Below are positions 1 to 11,654 of a DNA stretch of 64,000 nt, one piece after another; within the stretch, counting starts at the first letter, position 1, and each line of letters opens with the position of its first letter. Made by a program: the position numbers and the translations under genes. Source of the DNA: Cristatella mucedo (lineage: Eukaryota > Bryozoa > Phylactolaemata > Cristatellidae); contig WPIO01000046.1 in NCBI GenBank assembly GCA_009760855.2, positions 2,990,001 to 3,054,000 of the forward strand, given 5' to 3'. The notes under the pieces were generated by a model. The model saw only the letters and a list, made by a program, of their open reading frames with translations. It was not told the DNA's origin and searched no databases.

Positions 1-866
1 AATGGCAAAGCTTAAGGCTCAACCTCAGCTTTGTCAACACATTTCCTGCAGCATCTACACAAAATCCAGATGTCCTCTTCTGAAGTGACCTATCACTGGA
101 CCACCATATTAGCTCCGCAGTTAAATCTGGCTACTTTCAGCTATATAACATAGCAGGAATTTGGACATCTTTAGACAGGGATATTTGCATTCAAGTCTGT
201 CCATGCATCTGTAGCACCCTGTCTCGACTTCCGTAACTCACTACTCGCAGGTCTTTCGGCCTGGTCAATAAGGCGCTTATGGCCGGTGCAAAACTCTTCT
301 TGTCTGTCATGAGTGTTGCAGTGTTAACATCACACCACTTGCTGACCTGCACTGGCTTCCCCCCTGTCAAGCAGCTTATCGACTGCAATGTTCTGTCACC
401 CACTTTCAGGTTCGATCACTTTCATGATCCAGCCTAGCTATCGTAGCTACACCCCAATCAAGCTTGGCATCTTATCATCCACTCTTCTGGCTCACGTCAT
501 CTAGCCGTGCTTCAAACCATTCTCAAATCCTTTGGGGATCGTGCCTTTAGCTCTTATGCTCCCTAAGCCTGGAATCACTCCCGACTGAAGTCCATCCCCT
601 GGCATTTAAAAAGTAACTAAAAATGCATCTCTGCCTCACCGCATTTTCTTAGGCCTTGTGATTTGTCTTTTTAGGGCTTGTGCGTGCTGACACTATGCAT
701 GTTACTACTATTACCACTAGCCATATTATCCATTCTGACAATGTGCATGTTAACACTAACCAAAAGGGGATGTTTGCATTACAGCATATGTAAAATGCCA
801 AGAAAGAGATAAGGTTTTCTGAAGGTTCTATACAAATTTATTAATATTATTGTGATTAATAATATT
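1..866 (+). mobile_element. LINE-A fragment (CR1/L2-type), 3' part
   Basis: Degenerate reverse-transcriptase C-terminal region (the stretch around 330-400 corresponds to the LINE motif HWLPVKQ.I) followed by the family's 3' end: aagaaagagataaggttttc...ctatacaaatttatta at about 800-860. Truncated by the window edge. Lies in the DCTN1 intron before exon 992-1098. Confidence 0.7.
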
Positions 867-991
867 AATATATTCGTTCATTGTATTTTCCTGTAGTATT
901 TGGGTCTACGGGAATCCTACAATAACTCTTAGGTCCTCGTAGGCCATGCAGACTTGCATGAGTCAATTGCAATTAATTGGTCTCTTTGTAG

Positions 992-1098
992 CATCTGGAC
1001 TCGATTCACCTCTGCTGCTTGAGCAGGTTAAGGCTTTGAAATCAGCTCTGCACCATGCTCGAAGTGACACTTTTGCTCTGAAAGCAGAGGCTATGAAG
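992..1098 (+). CDS. DCTN1: DCTN1 exon (first in window)
   Basis: Acceptor ctctttgtag ends at 991; donor gtgagc begins at 1099. Starts with the last two bases of a codon and ends on a whole codon. Encodes SGLDSPLLLEQVKALKSALH and a short helical tail ending in EAMK. This is the segment that in vertebrate p150 begins DSPLLLQQ. Confidence 0.78.
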
Positions 1099-4000
1099 GT
1101 GAGCTGGCGATGTCATGCACATTGTTAAGTGTTGTAAATGGCAACGTCTTGAGAGATTTAGAGCATAAATATGAATATTTGATTGGATGTGCCTATGGAA
1201 AGTAATTGCTTTGCAGTGCTTCTCTACAAACATGTTGTGAGTCTGTTCGCTCAACTATTCCCCTCATCTGATGGTAACTAAAACTGGATGCAAATCTACC
1301 TTCACCGTGCAGCATTAGCCCTAGCAAAGAGATTTGACCTTTTTGTGTTTTCACTATATTACAGAACGGGGATCACAGCATTTAGTGGGTCCATGTAACT
1401 CATCCTTTGTTTTCTTCTGCGTGCTGATGCTGTGCATGCTGCCACTAAGCATATTTGAATGCTGAACCTGTGCATGTTACCTCTAACCGTGTTATGCTTG
1501 TTGCCATTGAGTATGCTACCACTAACCATTTGATCATGCTTCGTTTGTACTAAATGTAAAGTGCCTAGAAAGAGTTCTCTGAGGGCGCTATGGCAGATGT
1601 ATTATTATTATTATTATTTTTATTATTATATGTTTTTATGCTTAGACCTGCATGCAAAAGCATGCAAGAAAACTCAGGACCACTAGATACTGGGAACCCT
1701 GGTTAGTAACCTGCACTGAAGCATGCACAGGTACACACTCAAAACACTCTGGGGAACAAGCAAAAGAAAAATTTACTGGGGCTCTGAGAAAGCTGAGAGG
1801 AAAGAATATATCTTTCACTGAGACTTGAATGGTGCAAAGTCCGAAAGTGTCCTTTAGCTGAAAGTGGGCCGACTTGACTGCAAACTTAATGTGCTTATCC
1901 AATGACAAGTTACAACAACAAGTTGTACAGTTTTAGTTGTAAGTTTCAAGTTGTAAGTGGAACAGCTTGCCCAGGTTATGATAATCACTGCCTGGGTGCT
2001 ATCTAGGTGTACTAATCTTGAGTGCAATGTTGTTCAACTTCAGGATGACCGATGGGGGTGTAAATTTCGGAAATACCGGTGAAGGTCTCCTGGAATTGAA
2101 ATAGCCGAGTCGATAGTGGGAGAGAAGACAGTATCATTGCACATGTTGCAAAAGGGAGTTCCATTGCCTTTGACTGCAGAGCAAAGTAGCTGTTTCCAAC
2201 TGAATTAGAGTAATAGAAGGGGCTGCTAATGTATTGCTCTAACAGGATTGTTGGTGGTAAGTGAAGGCTGATACTACTTTAATAAAATAAGTTTGGTGAG
2301 CAAAAGCTAGTGCATTTGCTTTACGACGGCGAATGTGCTCATTCTCGAGCATGGAGGGCATGTAGCTGAGTTTCTTGGATTTAACGACCCGTCTAGCAAT
2401 GCTCAAGCCCCCCCCCTTTCTAGACCTGATCATCTACTGCCGAGCCTCGACTTGGCTCTAAATGTAGGGCAGTGACTGGTAGTCGTTGTTCTGGCGATTA
2501 CAGGCTCTCTTCGTATCGTGTCTACTAAACACGGTTGCTTGAAAATGATGCCTCGTGCCTTGAAAATGTTTTAAATTGTTCATGTTACTCGACAGTGTAT
2601 AGATAGCAGCTATTTTCCAGGCGCAGCTCAAAGCTCTGAGGCCGCTGAAGGTGCCACCAGCGTCCAGTACGGTGGGCATCGGCAAAAGGGCATTTGATGT
2701 TGCTCAGCTAGAGCAACTGAAAAGGGACGTTGCGGAAATCAAAAACGTAAGTCTCAGTTTTCTCATTTGTGTTGCACAATCTGTATCTGTTTGTCGTTTT
2801 TCAGATAAGTGCCTTTACAAGCTTTTGCCGCAGTCTCACTGTTCGATTGGTTTTGCCTTGGGATTCCTTATAAAGACAGAAGTTTTTCCGGAATTATTTC
2901 AAGGATTCAATTATGCGTTTTGGTGCCAGAATCCTAAGCAGTTAAGGACAGCAAGCTTGTTTTCTTCGTTTTCTACCGTTTCTACCATTTGAGATATATG
3001 GTAGAAAATTGAGATATACCATCTGATATCAAAGATTGAGATCTACCATCTGAGATTGAGCATTTCTTTTAGGGCTATTTACAATGCTCTGAGGAGTATT
3101 CAGGCATACTTCGCTCAAAACTGAACATAAATGGAAAGAGCTGTAAGCATGTCTAAAAAACAAACGTGTTCCACGGAACATCACTCACAAAGAACAAGTC
3201 CTTTAGCTAGTACAAAAGGGAAGTAGAGAAACATCAGGAGTGCATCACAAACAAAAAGGGAGCCAAGTATAATAGGAGATGCGAATGCAGTTCTACACGG
3301 TCTGTACAGAGCTATCTTTTCATAATGCACAAGGATCAGATGAAGGATCGGTCGACTGCAGCAGCTGAGTGCTGAGAAACAAATTGCCTCATACGGAGCT
3401 TACTTCCGTGTCAGTGAAAGAGTGCAGTCTTAATTTGCCTTTGCTTCATCGCACGCCGAGCACGTTTGCTTCCACCACTTTCAGCTCGGACGAAGAGTTC
3501 ACTGCTGCCGTGCAGTGGTGGAGCCAAAGGGGAGGGAGGGGGTGGTACTCTGCTCCCTCCATGTATTAAGAGAATGTGTGGGGAAATCGAGCAAATCGGT
3601 CGGGGAAAAGGGCTTGGCAGCTGCACCACTAGGAATGAAGTTGATTGTGGCTACAGCTGCTGTCGTTCCATTATTGCTTCAGCATGCTGCCTTTCTATGT
3701 GCCCTACACGTAGTCCTAGACTGAGACTACACACACACACTTGGGCATCTGCTGTGCTGTGCCTTCAGCAGTGTTAGTGGTTGACGGGTAGAGGTGGCAG
3801 TCGGGGCCCGACTAGATGGAGGAGAGGGCAACTTAGTCATGAAAATATACTCTACTCCAGTTATTATAGTTGTTCGAGTAAGTTGTATTTCAAAGGCCAA
3901 ATACTCTGCTGGATGTCGTTACATTTGGCTGAAAGATAGCGACTTTAACCATGTTGCCAGCCCAGTGAAGTACTTTTTGACAAATCCTTATTTGGCGCTT

Positions 4001-7000
4001 ATGCAGTGGCCACCGGCCAATCGTCAGTTTGTTGGTCAGGCCAGTTTGAACACCATAGAGCGACTGTGGAGCGATATCGACAGGCGGCTGATGCAGACTG
4101 GCTGCTTGGCCCACACCAGTAGCCGATCTTTTCACTAAAACCCGGGTTCTCTGGAATGTGATACTGCACAAGAGACGACGTACATTAGTTTGTCTGGCTT
4201 GATAAGGACGGTCATACAGAAGTGTGGTAGGACAGTGTCATATTAAGCTTCCGGCACTTTCTGGAGAAATTGGCGCCCAGAAATCCTTCAGAGCCTTAAA
4301 ATAACTCATCAGGCTTTTTTTCTCGGGAACTCAAAACCTCTGATCTGATTCAACTTCGTTCCACGGATGTTCTATTGGGCTTAAGTTCATGCTTTGGCTT
4401 GGCCACTGTATGACCTTAGTAGGCTCGAGCCGTAGTCGGTGGGGTTTGTGGAAAAAAAGTTGTTAACCACCACAGCAGTGTGCTTTGGATCGTCGTCAGG
4501 CTGCTAACAGAAATTGAGCCCGTGAAGAGTGCATGAGATGGCAAGCCAACATTTTGCACCATGTCGAGATAGACGTTCTGATTCGTGACTCCTTAAATCC
4601 TGAGCGGACGCCCAACACCTAAAGTTGAGAAGCATCTCCATACCATTACACTTCCTCCACAGCATTTCAAGGTCTTTTGCAGAGCATCTTTCACCCATCG
4701 GCGAACGCAGTTCCTCCTTTTGTCACAGCCAAAGAGATTGCATTTTGACCCATCAGTCCACGGCACTCTGTTTCACTGCTATGCTGTCTAATTGAACCAT
4801 AGGAACCGCTGACTCGGTTCCAAATGAATGCAAATACTAGCTAAACCAAATGTAATAAGCTTCGACAACGGCCAAAATTTTATTTACAGATGGTTACAGC
4901 TTGAAAATGAGTGTAGTGTAATGACTTACTCGAATACAGGCGTTGCAACAACCGAACTCAAAGCGTGGACTAGGCGCTTAGGGCTACAGTTTAGATGTAA
5001 CTACTGACGTACCGAATTGCCATTCAGACTCAATGCTTAAAAAGACGCCTCAGGTTACATACGCAATAAATTGTAAAAATGCTCTTGCAAACTGTATGTG
5101 TATGTATGTAAAGCGAGTGGCCGATAAGTTCATCCACCCTGGGGATGAAGATATAGGATAGATAACCTCGACTTTGTCCTCGTTTCTAAGGACTGCTGGC
5201 CAAACAAAATTAACCAGGACACGCGGTTCGTGTAGGACAGCAATACTTGTAAAAATTGTGCATGCTACCACTTTGGTTGGCTTACTATGTGCAAACGTGC
5301 AAAATTACCACGTTTTGCACGTAGGCTGTGCAATTTCTGGCTTCCGATTGAGTTTCATCATTTGAAGGACATTTTATATTATATTTGAAGGATCTTGTAG
5401 CACCATCTGAGCACTGGTGAGACTTTCTGGCTGCAACAACTATCCCTCGTTAAATCGTCTTGGTTATTGAAGCAGGCTAGTGGAATTATCCACGACCAGA
5501 ATGCAAGAAATTGAAATTATAGTGGCAAAGTAGAAAGGAAGCAATGTCAGGCAGAGGTTCTGATGAACGAAGACTTAAACGACGGCGATGAGACGTGTAG
5601 GGATCTAAAACGTCCAACTGTATTTCCTGATAAGACTATAATATAATTATGGTATAATAAGGCTGCGTTAGTTAATAATTAAACGTTATTTATCTATTTT
5701 AACGTTATTATGCATCATTATGATTAAGGCTATCATAATGATATCGTTTCATTATGATAGCCTTATTATGGTAGACTAGAAGTTGAAGAACCTTGTTATT
5801 AAACTGATTCTGCAGTCTTGGCTTATATTGTGTAGACATAACGATACACGGAAAAACGTTACTTGGATTATTAGACTCTGGCACACAGTTCTAGGCCGAC
5901 AATGCTTTGGGAATAAACTCTTAACTAACCATTCGATATACGACTATGCTAAGTGGATGACGTCAGTGTGCAGGCATTGGGACCCAAGACAGATGGCAGT
6001 TATAGTTTGTAGTTTTATCCATAACAGTAATAAACTATAGTTTGCAATATATAAGGGGCACAATAGTTATGGCAATAAATTATTCTATATATATATATAT
6101 ATATAATTTGTTTTGTAAAATGCCCTAAGAGAACCTAATCTCTATTCAGGCGATTCACTGATGCTGCAGGGCTCGACCCCACAACCTAGGCTTCTTGGTC
6201 TTGGATCTTGGTCGGGGCAAGCGTCTTAACCACTGGGCCCAACCAGTGCTGCATAGAACCACTATCTTAAAGGAAAAACGAAAAAAAATTTGCCTCAAAT
6301 TTAGGAACTATGGGTGTTTACCTTGTTAACCTGATGTGGGCTCTCTTCTCATTAGTCAGCTCTGGCCAGCAAATTACCTATGACTTCTATTTGTCGGATT
6401 CCTCTGCTGCCAGTGTGAATCAGGGAGGTTGATTGCATGTATTTGTAGAACTATTACCTTTAATTATTATATGTGATTACATTCTTTAGTTTTCATTTTT
6501 TTATATTAATGTAATTTAATGTTAGCGTATTAATATATTTAGTATTATACGCCTATGGTTGTTAGTACCAACGCTGGTTTGTTGGTTCTAGATTACTCAC
6601 ATATCTTATCCTACAAACAAATCGCTCTCGTCATGTAGGCCACAGATAATGGGTTAATTATATTGCAAGTTGGCTGAAGTGTGAATTATTGCTGTAATTA
6701 ATTAGAGTATTGAATACAAACACATTAGCTAGGTCAAATTCATTGCTTTTTACCTTTCAGTGTTTTCAGTAAGCACATTTAATTCAATGCCTGCAGTTTG
6801 TACTCGTATTATCATGATGAACTTTTCTTCTCCGTTTGCTCTCCACGCTTGCCTTGCATGCCCAGCTGGTTCGTTTGCCACTTCTAGCATACAAGCTATT
6901 GATAGAAAACACCAGTCATAGCTTACTTCAGGTCGGGTCTTACATGGGAGCCGTTGCATATGAACGCCATTGGACTGACGACTCTGACCCCACGTGGATG

Positions 7001-8852
7001 CATCAATGTGCGCCGAGTAATTTTTCTGTTGTCCTGCCAAAAGTTTGCAGACTGCTGATAGCACCAGTATTCACGTGCCGGTTTTACATATGTAACTCGT
7101 ATTCTGTATGTATTATGCCATGTCCATCAAAGCAGCTGCCCTGCCACTGCAGAATCCTTTCCACTACCATATTAAGCTCACATGCTACATTTCTTTGTTG
7201 CGTGAAAGTGGGAACATCGCCTGCGCACCTCATTTTGCCATTAATTATGCAGGAAGTAAGTGCTTCTGCAGTCGTGCGAAAGCATCTGATTGACCTCCAT
7301 AAGCCGCAAGAGAGCCTGCTGCTGTCACGTGCAGATGAAGAACACCGATCCATGCTTCTAGCGGACCGTCTGCACAAGGTAGCCACCATCTTTCATTTCT
7401 CTTTAGCAATTTAGTGTCTCATCCATTTGCCGTTTGTGTCTTGCCAGCACAGATCTCATTTTTGTATCGTATCATTACCATTATGTCAATTATTTTAGCT
7501 CACGCGGTCTGTTTCAACATTTGTCGTGAGCAGCTCCACAGGCGGCCAAGCCGGAAGTGACATTCAGAGCTTTCCTACGCCACAGTACTTGCGGGTTAGT
7601 GCTTTATTCTTCTCACAATTCTCATACCTCGGTCTTCAAAGTTTTATAATCACTGGCTATTGACAGTTTCCGTCGTGGGATTAAAAAGAATACACTTGCC
7701 AGTGCAGTGTTTCGTGAGGGTTCCATTGTACTTTTTGATGGTTCAAATTTGTTTTTCTACTGATGCGTTGTCTGGTCTTGTTCCGTCAGCAGGTGGTGTC
7801 TCGCTACGTAGCTACCCTTATCATTGTCGGGGCTAGTGGGTTTTTCGGCCATCCTTTGTTTTTAGTTGGAGCCGGGTATGTGGATTCAATTGTAGTCTAT
7901 TGACAGCTGTTCGTGTCGTAGGCATTTGTCTAATGGTGGCTGAAACTCAATTATATATTGTCAAGACATTCACGCATCATCAGTGACAAGCTCCTTGTTG
8001 CTATAGTTTCAGTGGGAGTACTAGCACTAATGCAAATTCATTTTAACTTGATATCCTCATGTAGGCAGTCAATGTTTGCCTATGATCTCTTTAGTCTATT
8101 CTATAGTATTAGCTTCAGTAGTCTCGGCTTTGAAGGGACTTTTATCGGCGACCACATTGGCTAGTGCTGAGTGCAGTTTTCTTTTTATTGAATGGCCTTT
8201 TATTGTTGCTGCTGTGAAGCTGACATGTGTACAACTCACTGGCATCACAGTGACAGTGACCCGCGTATATATCTACAAACTGTTAACGCCTGTATTCAGC
8301 TTCTGTGTACTGGGAGACAAAGTTGTCGTGATTGGAACTTTGCGTGCAACTAAATGCCGATTAATCAATTTCTGAGTTGTTCAACAAACGAACGTCATTT
8401 CTTAGTATAATGCATCAAGCAGCTGATCTCAAGCTTTAAACTCAGCATGCATCAGCCATTTAGTGTGCAAGTACTTGTCTAAGCCAATTCATGGCTAAGC
8501 TGGCTTTCAGTTTCATAACCATGACAATCTGGTCTTGCAATATTTGCCTTCTTGCGGGCAATCAGCCTGCACACATCGGTCATTGTTAGTCTGACCGAAT
8601 GCTGTAAATACAGTAGTTTATCCGACCTAGGCTTGTCGTTATTTGAAAATATTGTTATGTCACTGGTGTGCTTGTTTCATTTAGTTTTGGCGGCCGTTGT
8701 AGGTAATGCCACTCTGTCGTGAGGATGGGCAAAGGCCAAAGCTGATTGGGCGTGTGCACGTACCAGTGGCCAGCTGTAGCAGTGGTGAAGTCGTTCCAGT
8801 AAACGTCACAACAGTACAACTGTCACAGCTTCACCTCTCTGTAATACCTTAG
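992..8852 (+). CDS. DCTN1: Dynactin subunit 1 (p150Glued) homologue, C-terminal part, 5 exons
   Basis: p150Glued is the large dynactin subunit that links cytoplasmic dynein to cargo and microtubules; only its last ~200 residues are in the window. Five coding exons (992-1098, 2621-2746, 7253-7378, 7499-7594, 8703-8852) join in one frame with GT-AG borders and end at TAG 8850-8852. The order of motifs follows my recollection of vertebrate p150: DSPLLLEQVKALKSAL (human DSPLLLQQ...), then RADEEHRSMLLADRLHK (coiled coil), SDIQSFPTPQYLR (human TDFATFPSSAFLR) and a last exon with IGRVHVPVAS and TVQLSQLHLSVIP (human GKVTFSCAA... LTQEQLHQLHSRLIS). The p150 N-terminal CAP-Gly domain and main coiled coils would lie upstream, outside the window. 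The introns hold LINE tails, Tc1-like relics and a SINE. Orthology is by remembered similarity, not alignment; a missed small exon in the 4.5-kb intron cannot be excluded. Confidence 0.8.
1372..1630 (+). mobile_element. LINE-A 3' end
   Basis: Only the 3' untranslated tail of the family: gcatttagtgggtc, runs of tgcatgttacc/actaacca, then cctagaaagagttctctgag and a (TTA)n tail at about 1598-1630. Inside a DCTN1 intron. Confidence 0.7.
1631..2610. other. DCTN1 intron, nothing recognised
   Basis: Unique-looking intron sequence between exons 992-1098 and 2621-2746. A C run at 2409-2416 is the only notable simple sequence. Confidence 0.5.
2621..2746 (+). CDS. DCTN1: DCTN1 exon
   Basis: Acceptor tattttccag ends at 2620; donor gtaagt begins at 2747. 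126 nt, 42 residues, phase 0 on both sides. Begins AQLKALRPLKVPPASS, corresponding to the LPPLHVAK region of vertebrate p150, then a helical DVAQLEQLKRDVAEIKN stretch. Confidence 0.75.
2983..3062 (+). repeat. Short tandem repeat, ~30-bp unit
   Basis: Three imperfect units built on gattgagat.taccatctga within a DCTN1 intron. Confidence 0.6.
3875..4170 (+). mobile_element. Tc1/mariner-like transposase relic
   Basis: Plus-strand reading gives LMQWPPANRQF and TIERLWSDIDRRL, resembling the WPSQSPDLNPIE.LW..I..RL block around the last catalytic acidic residue of Tc1-like transposases. The SPDLNP part is disrupted. No terminal inverted repeats identified. Confidence 0.5.
4290..4810 (-). mobile_element. 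Tc1-like transposase relic, minus strand
   Basis: Minus-strand frames read WTDGSKCNLFGCDKRR, SVMVWRCFS and WPSQSMNLSPIEHPWNE, the order of the Tc1 transposase catalytic core (WTDESKF.LFG, GGSVMVWG, WPSQSPDLNPIE.LW). Frameshifts and a stop make it dead. Opposite orientation to the relic at 3875-4170. Confidence 0.75.
4811..5720. other. DCTN1 intron, nothing recognised
   Basis: AT-rich intron sequence without clear repeat family or coding potential, up to the inverted repeat at 5725. Confidence 0.4.
5725..5765. repeat. Perfect 17-bp inverted repeat
   Basis: Arms 5725-5741 and 5749-5765 (TAAGGCTATCATAATGA and its complement) separated by 7 bases. Lies in an AT-rich stretch and may be the core of a small hairpin-type DNA element. 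Confidence 0.8.
6085..6105. repeat. (AT)n microsatellite
   Basis: Run of about ten TA units at the tail end of the SINE-2 copy that follows. Confidence 0.8.
6106..6254 (-). mobile_element. SINE-2 (tRNA head, LINE-A tail)
   Basis: Minus-strand sequence starts with a tRNA-like head (ggcccagtggttaagacgc as A-box region, gggtcgagccctgc as B-box region) and ends in gagattaggttctcttaggg, the LINE-A 3' tail. Inside a DCTN1 intron. Confidence 0.7.
6255..7240. other. DCTN1 intron, nothing recognised
   Basis: AT-rich intron sequence before exon 7253; long open frames here lack splice and homology support. Confidence 0.4.
7253..7378 (+). CDS. DCTN1: DCTN1 exon
   Basis: Acceptor ttaattatgcag ends at 7252; donor gtagcc at 7379. 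126 nt, 42 residues, phase 0. Content is helical (AVVRKHLIDLHKPQE, RADEEHRSMLLADRLHK), fitting the late coiled coil of p150. It is the least conserved of the five exons; its inclusion rests mostly on splice sites and phase. Confidence 0.65.
7499..7594 (+). CDS. DCTN1: DCTN1 exon
   Basis: Acceptor tcaattattttag ends at 7498; donor gttagt at 7595. 96 nt, 32 residues, phase 0. Ends SDIQSFPTPQYLR, matching the TDFATFPSSAFLR-like block of vertebrate p150. The intron before it is only 120 bp. Confidence 0.8.
7595..8702. other. Last DCTN1 intron, nothing recognised
   Basis: About 1.1 kb between exons 7499-7594 and 8703-8852. Phases match without an additional exon; no mobile element recognised. Confidence 0.5.
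8703..8852 (+). CDS. DCTN1: DCTN1 terminal coding exon
   Basis: Acceptor gttgtag ends at 8702; an in-frame TAG at 8700-8702 rules out an earlier start in this frame. 49 codons plus TAG. Contains IGRVHVPVAS and ends TVQLSQLHLSVIP, aligning with the last residues of vertebrate p150 in both position and length. Confidence 0.82.
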   Translation, partial: VMPLCREDGQRPKLIGRVHVPVASCSSGEVVPVNVTTVQLSQLHLSVIP

Positions 8853-9560
8853 TCGTCATCGCAGGGATCATCGCCTGACTGTGCCACGCCTGCCTGTGTC
8901 TGCTAGCTGCAGTCAAGGAGGGGAGCAGAGCTTTGTCCCATGAAACCTCGTGCTGCTGCTGCTGCATGCCGGCTCGCTCCTCTCGTATGGCATCGAAGCA
9001 TAAGACTCTTACGGCACCCGACGCTTACGTCAATGGCTCTTACTTTGGCACTGGCCACTCAAGCATTAGCAGTGGAGAAATATTTGTTCCAAGATGCTAA
9101 CTATTCGAGATTGCCTGTCGATGCTTTTGGCACTAACTTCCATTCTACATGGTCTTGTTGATGCTACAAGTCTCTCCATGTCGCCATATTTGGAGGATCT
9201 TAAGAGCATGTTAGCTTGAAGGTGACAAAGTCGCGTGAGCATTACTTCCCGTGCATATTGAGTCAATTGTTTTGTGGTGTTGTAATCTATCGTTTGATGA
9301 AAGAGTGAGCATTTAAGAAATGAGCCAAACAGTATAGCTTTGAAAGTAAGTTTTGTTCAGTAGGCTTTTGCTTTTCACTGGGCAGCCAGAAAGTTTCTAA
9401 ATGACCGACCGCATCTCGAGAAATCGTCGCTTGCATTTCGTAAATTTCGACATGAGTTGCCTGTATATCATTTTTGTGGCCGATGGTGCGGTATCGTAGT
9501 CGATTTTACGTGTCAGAAATGGCTTGATCTTGGAATAAAGAATAAGGTCCGGCTTTAGCT
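8853..9560 (+). other. DCTN1: Probable DCTN1 3' UTR
   Basis: Non-coding sequence after the DCTN1 stop, without recognisable repeats. The first convincing poly(A) signal is AATAAA at 9534-9539, giving a UTR of about 700 nt. Confidence 0.5.
9534..9539 (+). terminator. Poly(A) signal AATAAA after DCTN1
   Basis: Canonical hexamer about 680 nt after the DCTN1 stop, in a context rich in a/t. The cleavage site is not defined. Confidence 0.45.
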
Positions 9561-10060
9561 ATTGCCATAACTCATTAGCTTGACAGGGGCAAGACGTCAA
9601 CTTCCAGGCAAATGTAACTAAACTGTGTCTCTGACCCATCCTGGACGTAAGTACTTTCCCCCAGGCCTCCCTGTTCAAGTGCTATCACCAGATAAGCAAT
9701 GATTTAATTTCACATTGCAGTGTTATACCTTGCGTTCGTAAACAGCAGTAGCAAAAAAGTAAACCACTTTTGAAAGGGCCCTAGACACATCTAACTATTC
9801 GTATTTTTTATAATATTGCTTTCCACATGGCGTCCTCAGCGAATTCAATCTCTTTTGTGGCACTCCATATTCGCTGCAAAGGAAGCACGATCGAATGGCT
9901 AGCGGGAGCTTGGTCAATAAACGACAAGAATAACAACGTTATGGGTGACATGCACAGGGTCAGCAAGCAAGTCTGGTTAGTGGCGAAGTGCAGTGTCAGC
10001 ACTCGTAAGCATACAAAGAACGAATCATAGGGATCGACTAACTGCTGTGATAAATATGTC
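9561..10060. other. Intergenic, nothing recognised
   Basis: Short intergenic spacer after the probable DCTN1 poly(A) site. Confidence 0.4.
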
Positions 10061-11000
10061 ATTTTAGATTTTTAAATGCGGACAAGTCAGCAGATGTGAC
10101 GCAAGTCGTGAGTGAGTTTCAGGCTGTGAGAACATGCGATGTAAAGGCAGTGTCTCCAAAGGATTTGAGATTTGTGTGAGGCATGGGTAAATAGAAAGAT
10201 TCCAAAAAGAAGATACGATGCTTAGGCTGATGGCGTAGTACACCATATTGGTAGTCTGGAACCAAAGAATGAATGGACCTAAAAGTGAATAAAAGAACCT
10301 TGAAGTCGATGCGTTGCTTGACTGGGAGCCAGTGCAGGTCGACGAGAAGTAATGTGATGTTGCAACTGATACGCTCACGACAGACAAGCCAAGCTGCAGA
10401 ATTCGGCACCAGCCAAAAGCGCCCGATCGCACAGGACGGTAGACCGGCCAGCAGTGAGCTACAAAAGTCAAGACGGGATTTTCAAAATGCATGGACCAAT
10501 TTACGTGCAATGTCCCTGTCTGAACAAGCCCGAATTCTAGCAATGTTATGTAGCTTGAAGTAGGCTAGCTTTACTGGAACTGCTGTGGTCGTCTACTAAA
10601 ACGTCACTTTGGAACATGACACTTGGATTTCGCATAGATTCACCCGGGATATGCTGGAAGTCAATTTTCAGCTTTAGCCGTTCAGATTTCTTTATGACGC
10701 TTCGTTTGCCCAAAAGTAATACGTTGGTTTAATCATCATTCAAGTTAAGAAAGTTTGCTGCAATCCTCGCGTTGACGTCATCAATGCAAAAAGCAAGGGA
10801 GTTGAGAGAAATCGACGTGATAAAGGGCTGGGAGGGATGAAAGCGAAGGTACAACTTAGTGTCATCTGCATAAAAGTGAAAGCCTAGATTAAGCTGACGA
10901 TCACATCGGCAAGAAGAAGAGTAAGACGTGTGAAAAGAACGGGACCGAGTACAGATCCCCGAGGTACCCAAAATTTCAGAAGTTCCTCGGATTTTCCTTC
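10061..11000 (-). mobile_element. LINE-A fragment, reverse transcriptase 3' part
   Basis: Minus strand reads, in order, GSVLGPVLFTRL (reverse-transcriptase block before the catalytic motif), FHFYADDTKLYLRF (catalytic YADD box), LHWLPVKQRIDFKVLLFTFR and a C-terminus ending LTCPHLKI. Several frame breaks; 5' truncated. Confidence 0.85.
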
Positions 11001-11650
11001 TCCATTCCTATAATAATGACAGCCATACGAAGAATAATGATAATTATACGTTTGTTTAACGCCCTTGGTGAAAAATCTCTTTCTATGCACTGTGCGTATG
11101 CTTGAAAAAGAGCAAAACAAAATGATCAGCATTAGCATTCCCAATCTGCGATCCGCCTTGAACAGACCAGTGGAGGATAGGCAAACTGAGCTGGCTCGTG
11201 CTTACGGCACCTACGTTTGCATCCTTTTTCTCCGCCCGTCGGCATTCGTTAGACTCGGAGCGTCTGGTACAGCCTGATCGGTGAGGTCGCCTAGTTGCAC
11301 CGATCGCAGCCGATCGAAGCCCATACACTGTCACTAAGCGGTGTGTGGCGATTGCAGTTGCCGGTACGGACGGCACGCTTAGCCCCGAGCGAGGGCATGC
11401 GCATGGCTACTGATTGAAGCCACAGTCAGAGGACGGCCGTAAGTTAACCCTGTGAGTTGCTTTACAGTTCCAGGACGTCGGTAGCACGGTGGTTTCACGA
11501 TTTTCGGAAGCACTCGAGTCGGCGGCATCGACGAGATGCGAGCCATGACAATTTGGAGCTTCTTGTGCCACTGCTGTTAGCAGCGCCGCATGGTGGCGGA
11601 TCCGCGGGCTGTAAGAGTGAGTGGCAGAGCTCGTACTACGAGAACATTCA
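11001..11650. other. Intergenic, small CpG-enriched patch
   Basis: From about 11270 to 11650 CpG density rises above the surroundings. A candidate exon-like stretch (11468-11548, after tgctttacag) reads FQDVGSTVVSRFSEALESA then stops; no partner exon was found. Confidence 0.3.
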
Positions 11651-11654
11651 TCGG

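Noticed and set aside
8940-9161. 73-codon ORF after DCTN1
   Set aside because: Lies within the probable DCTN1 3' UTR and starts with a CTG-repeat-like stretch.
11468-11548. Exon-like stretch after tgctttacag (FQDVGSTVVSRFSEALESA)
   Set aside because: No upstream partner exon, donor or homology found; retained only as a note.
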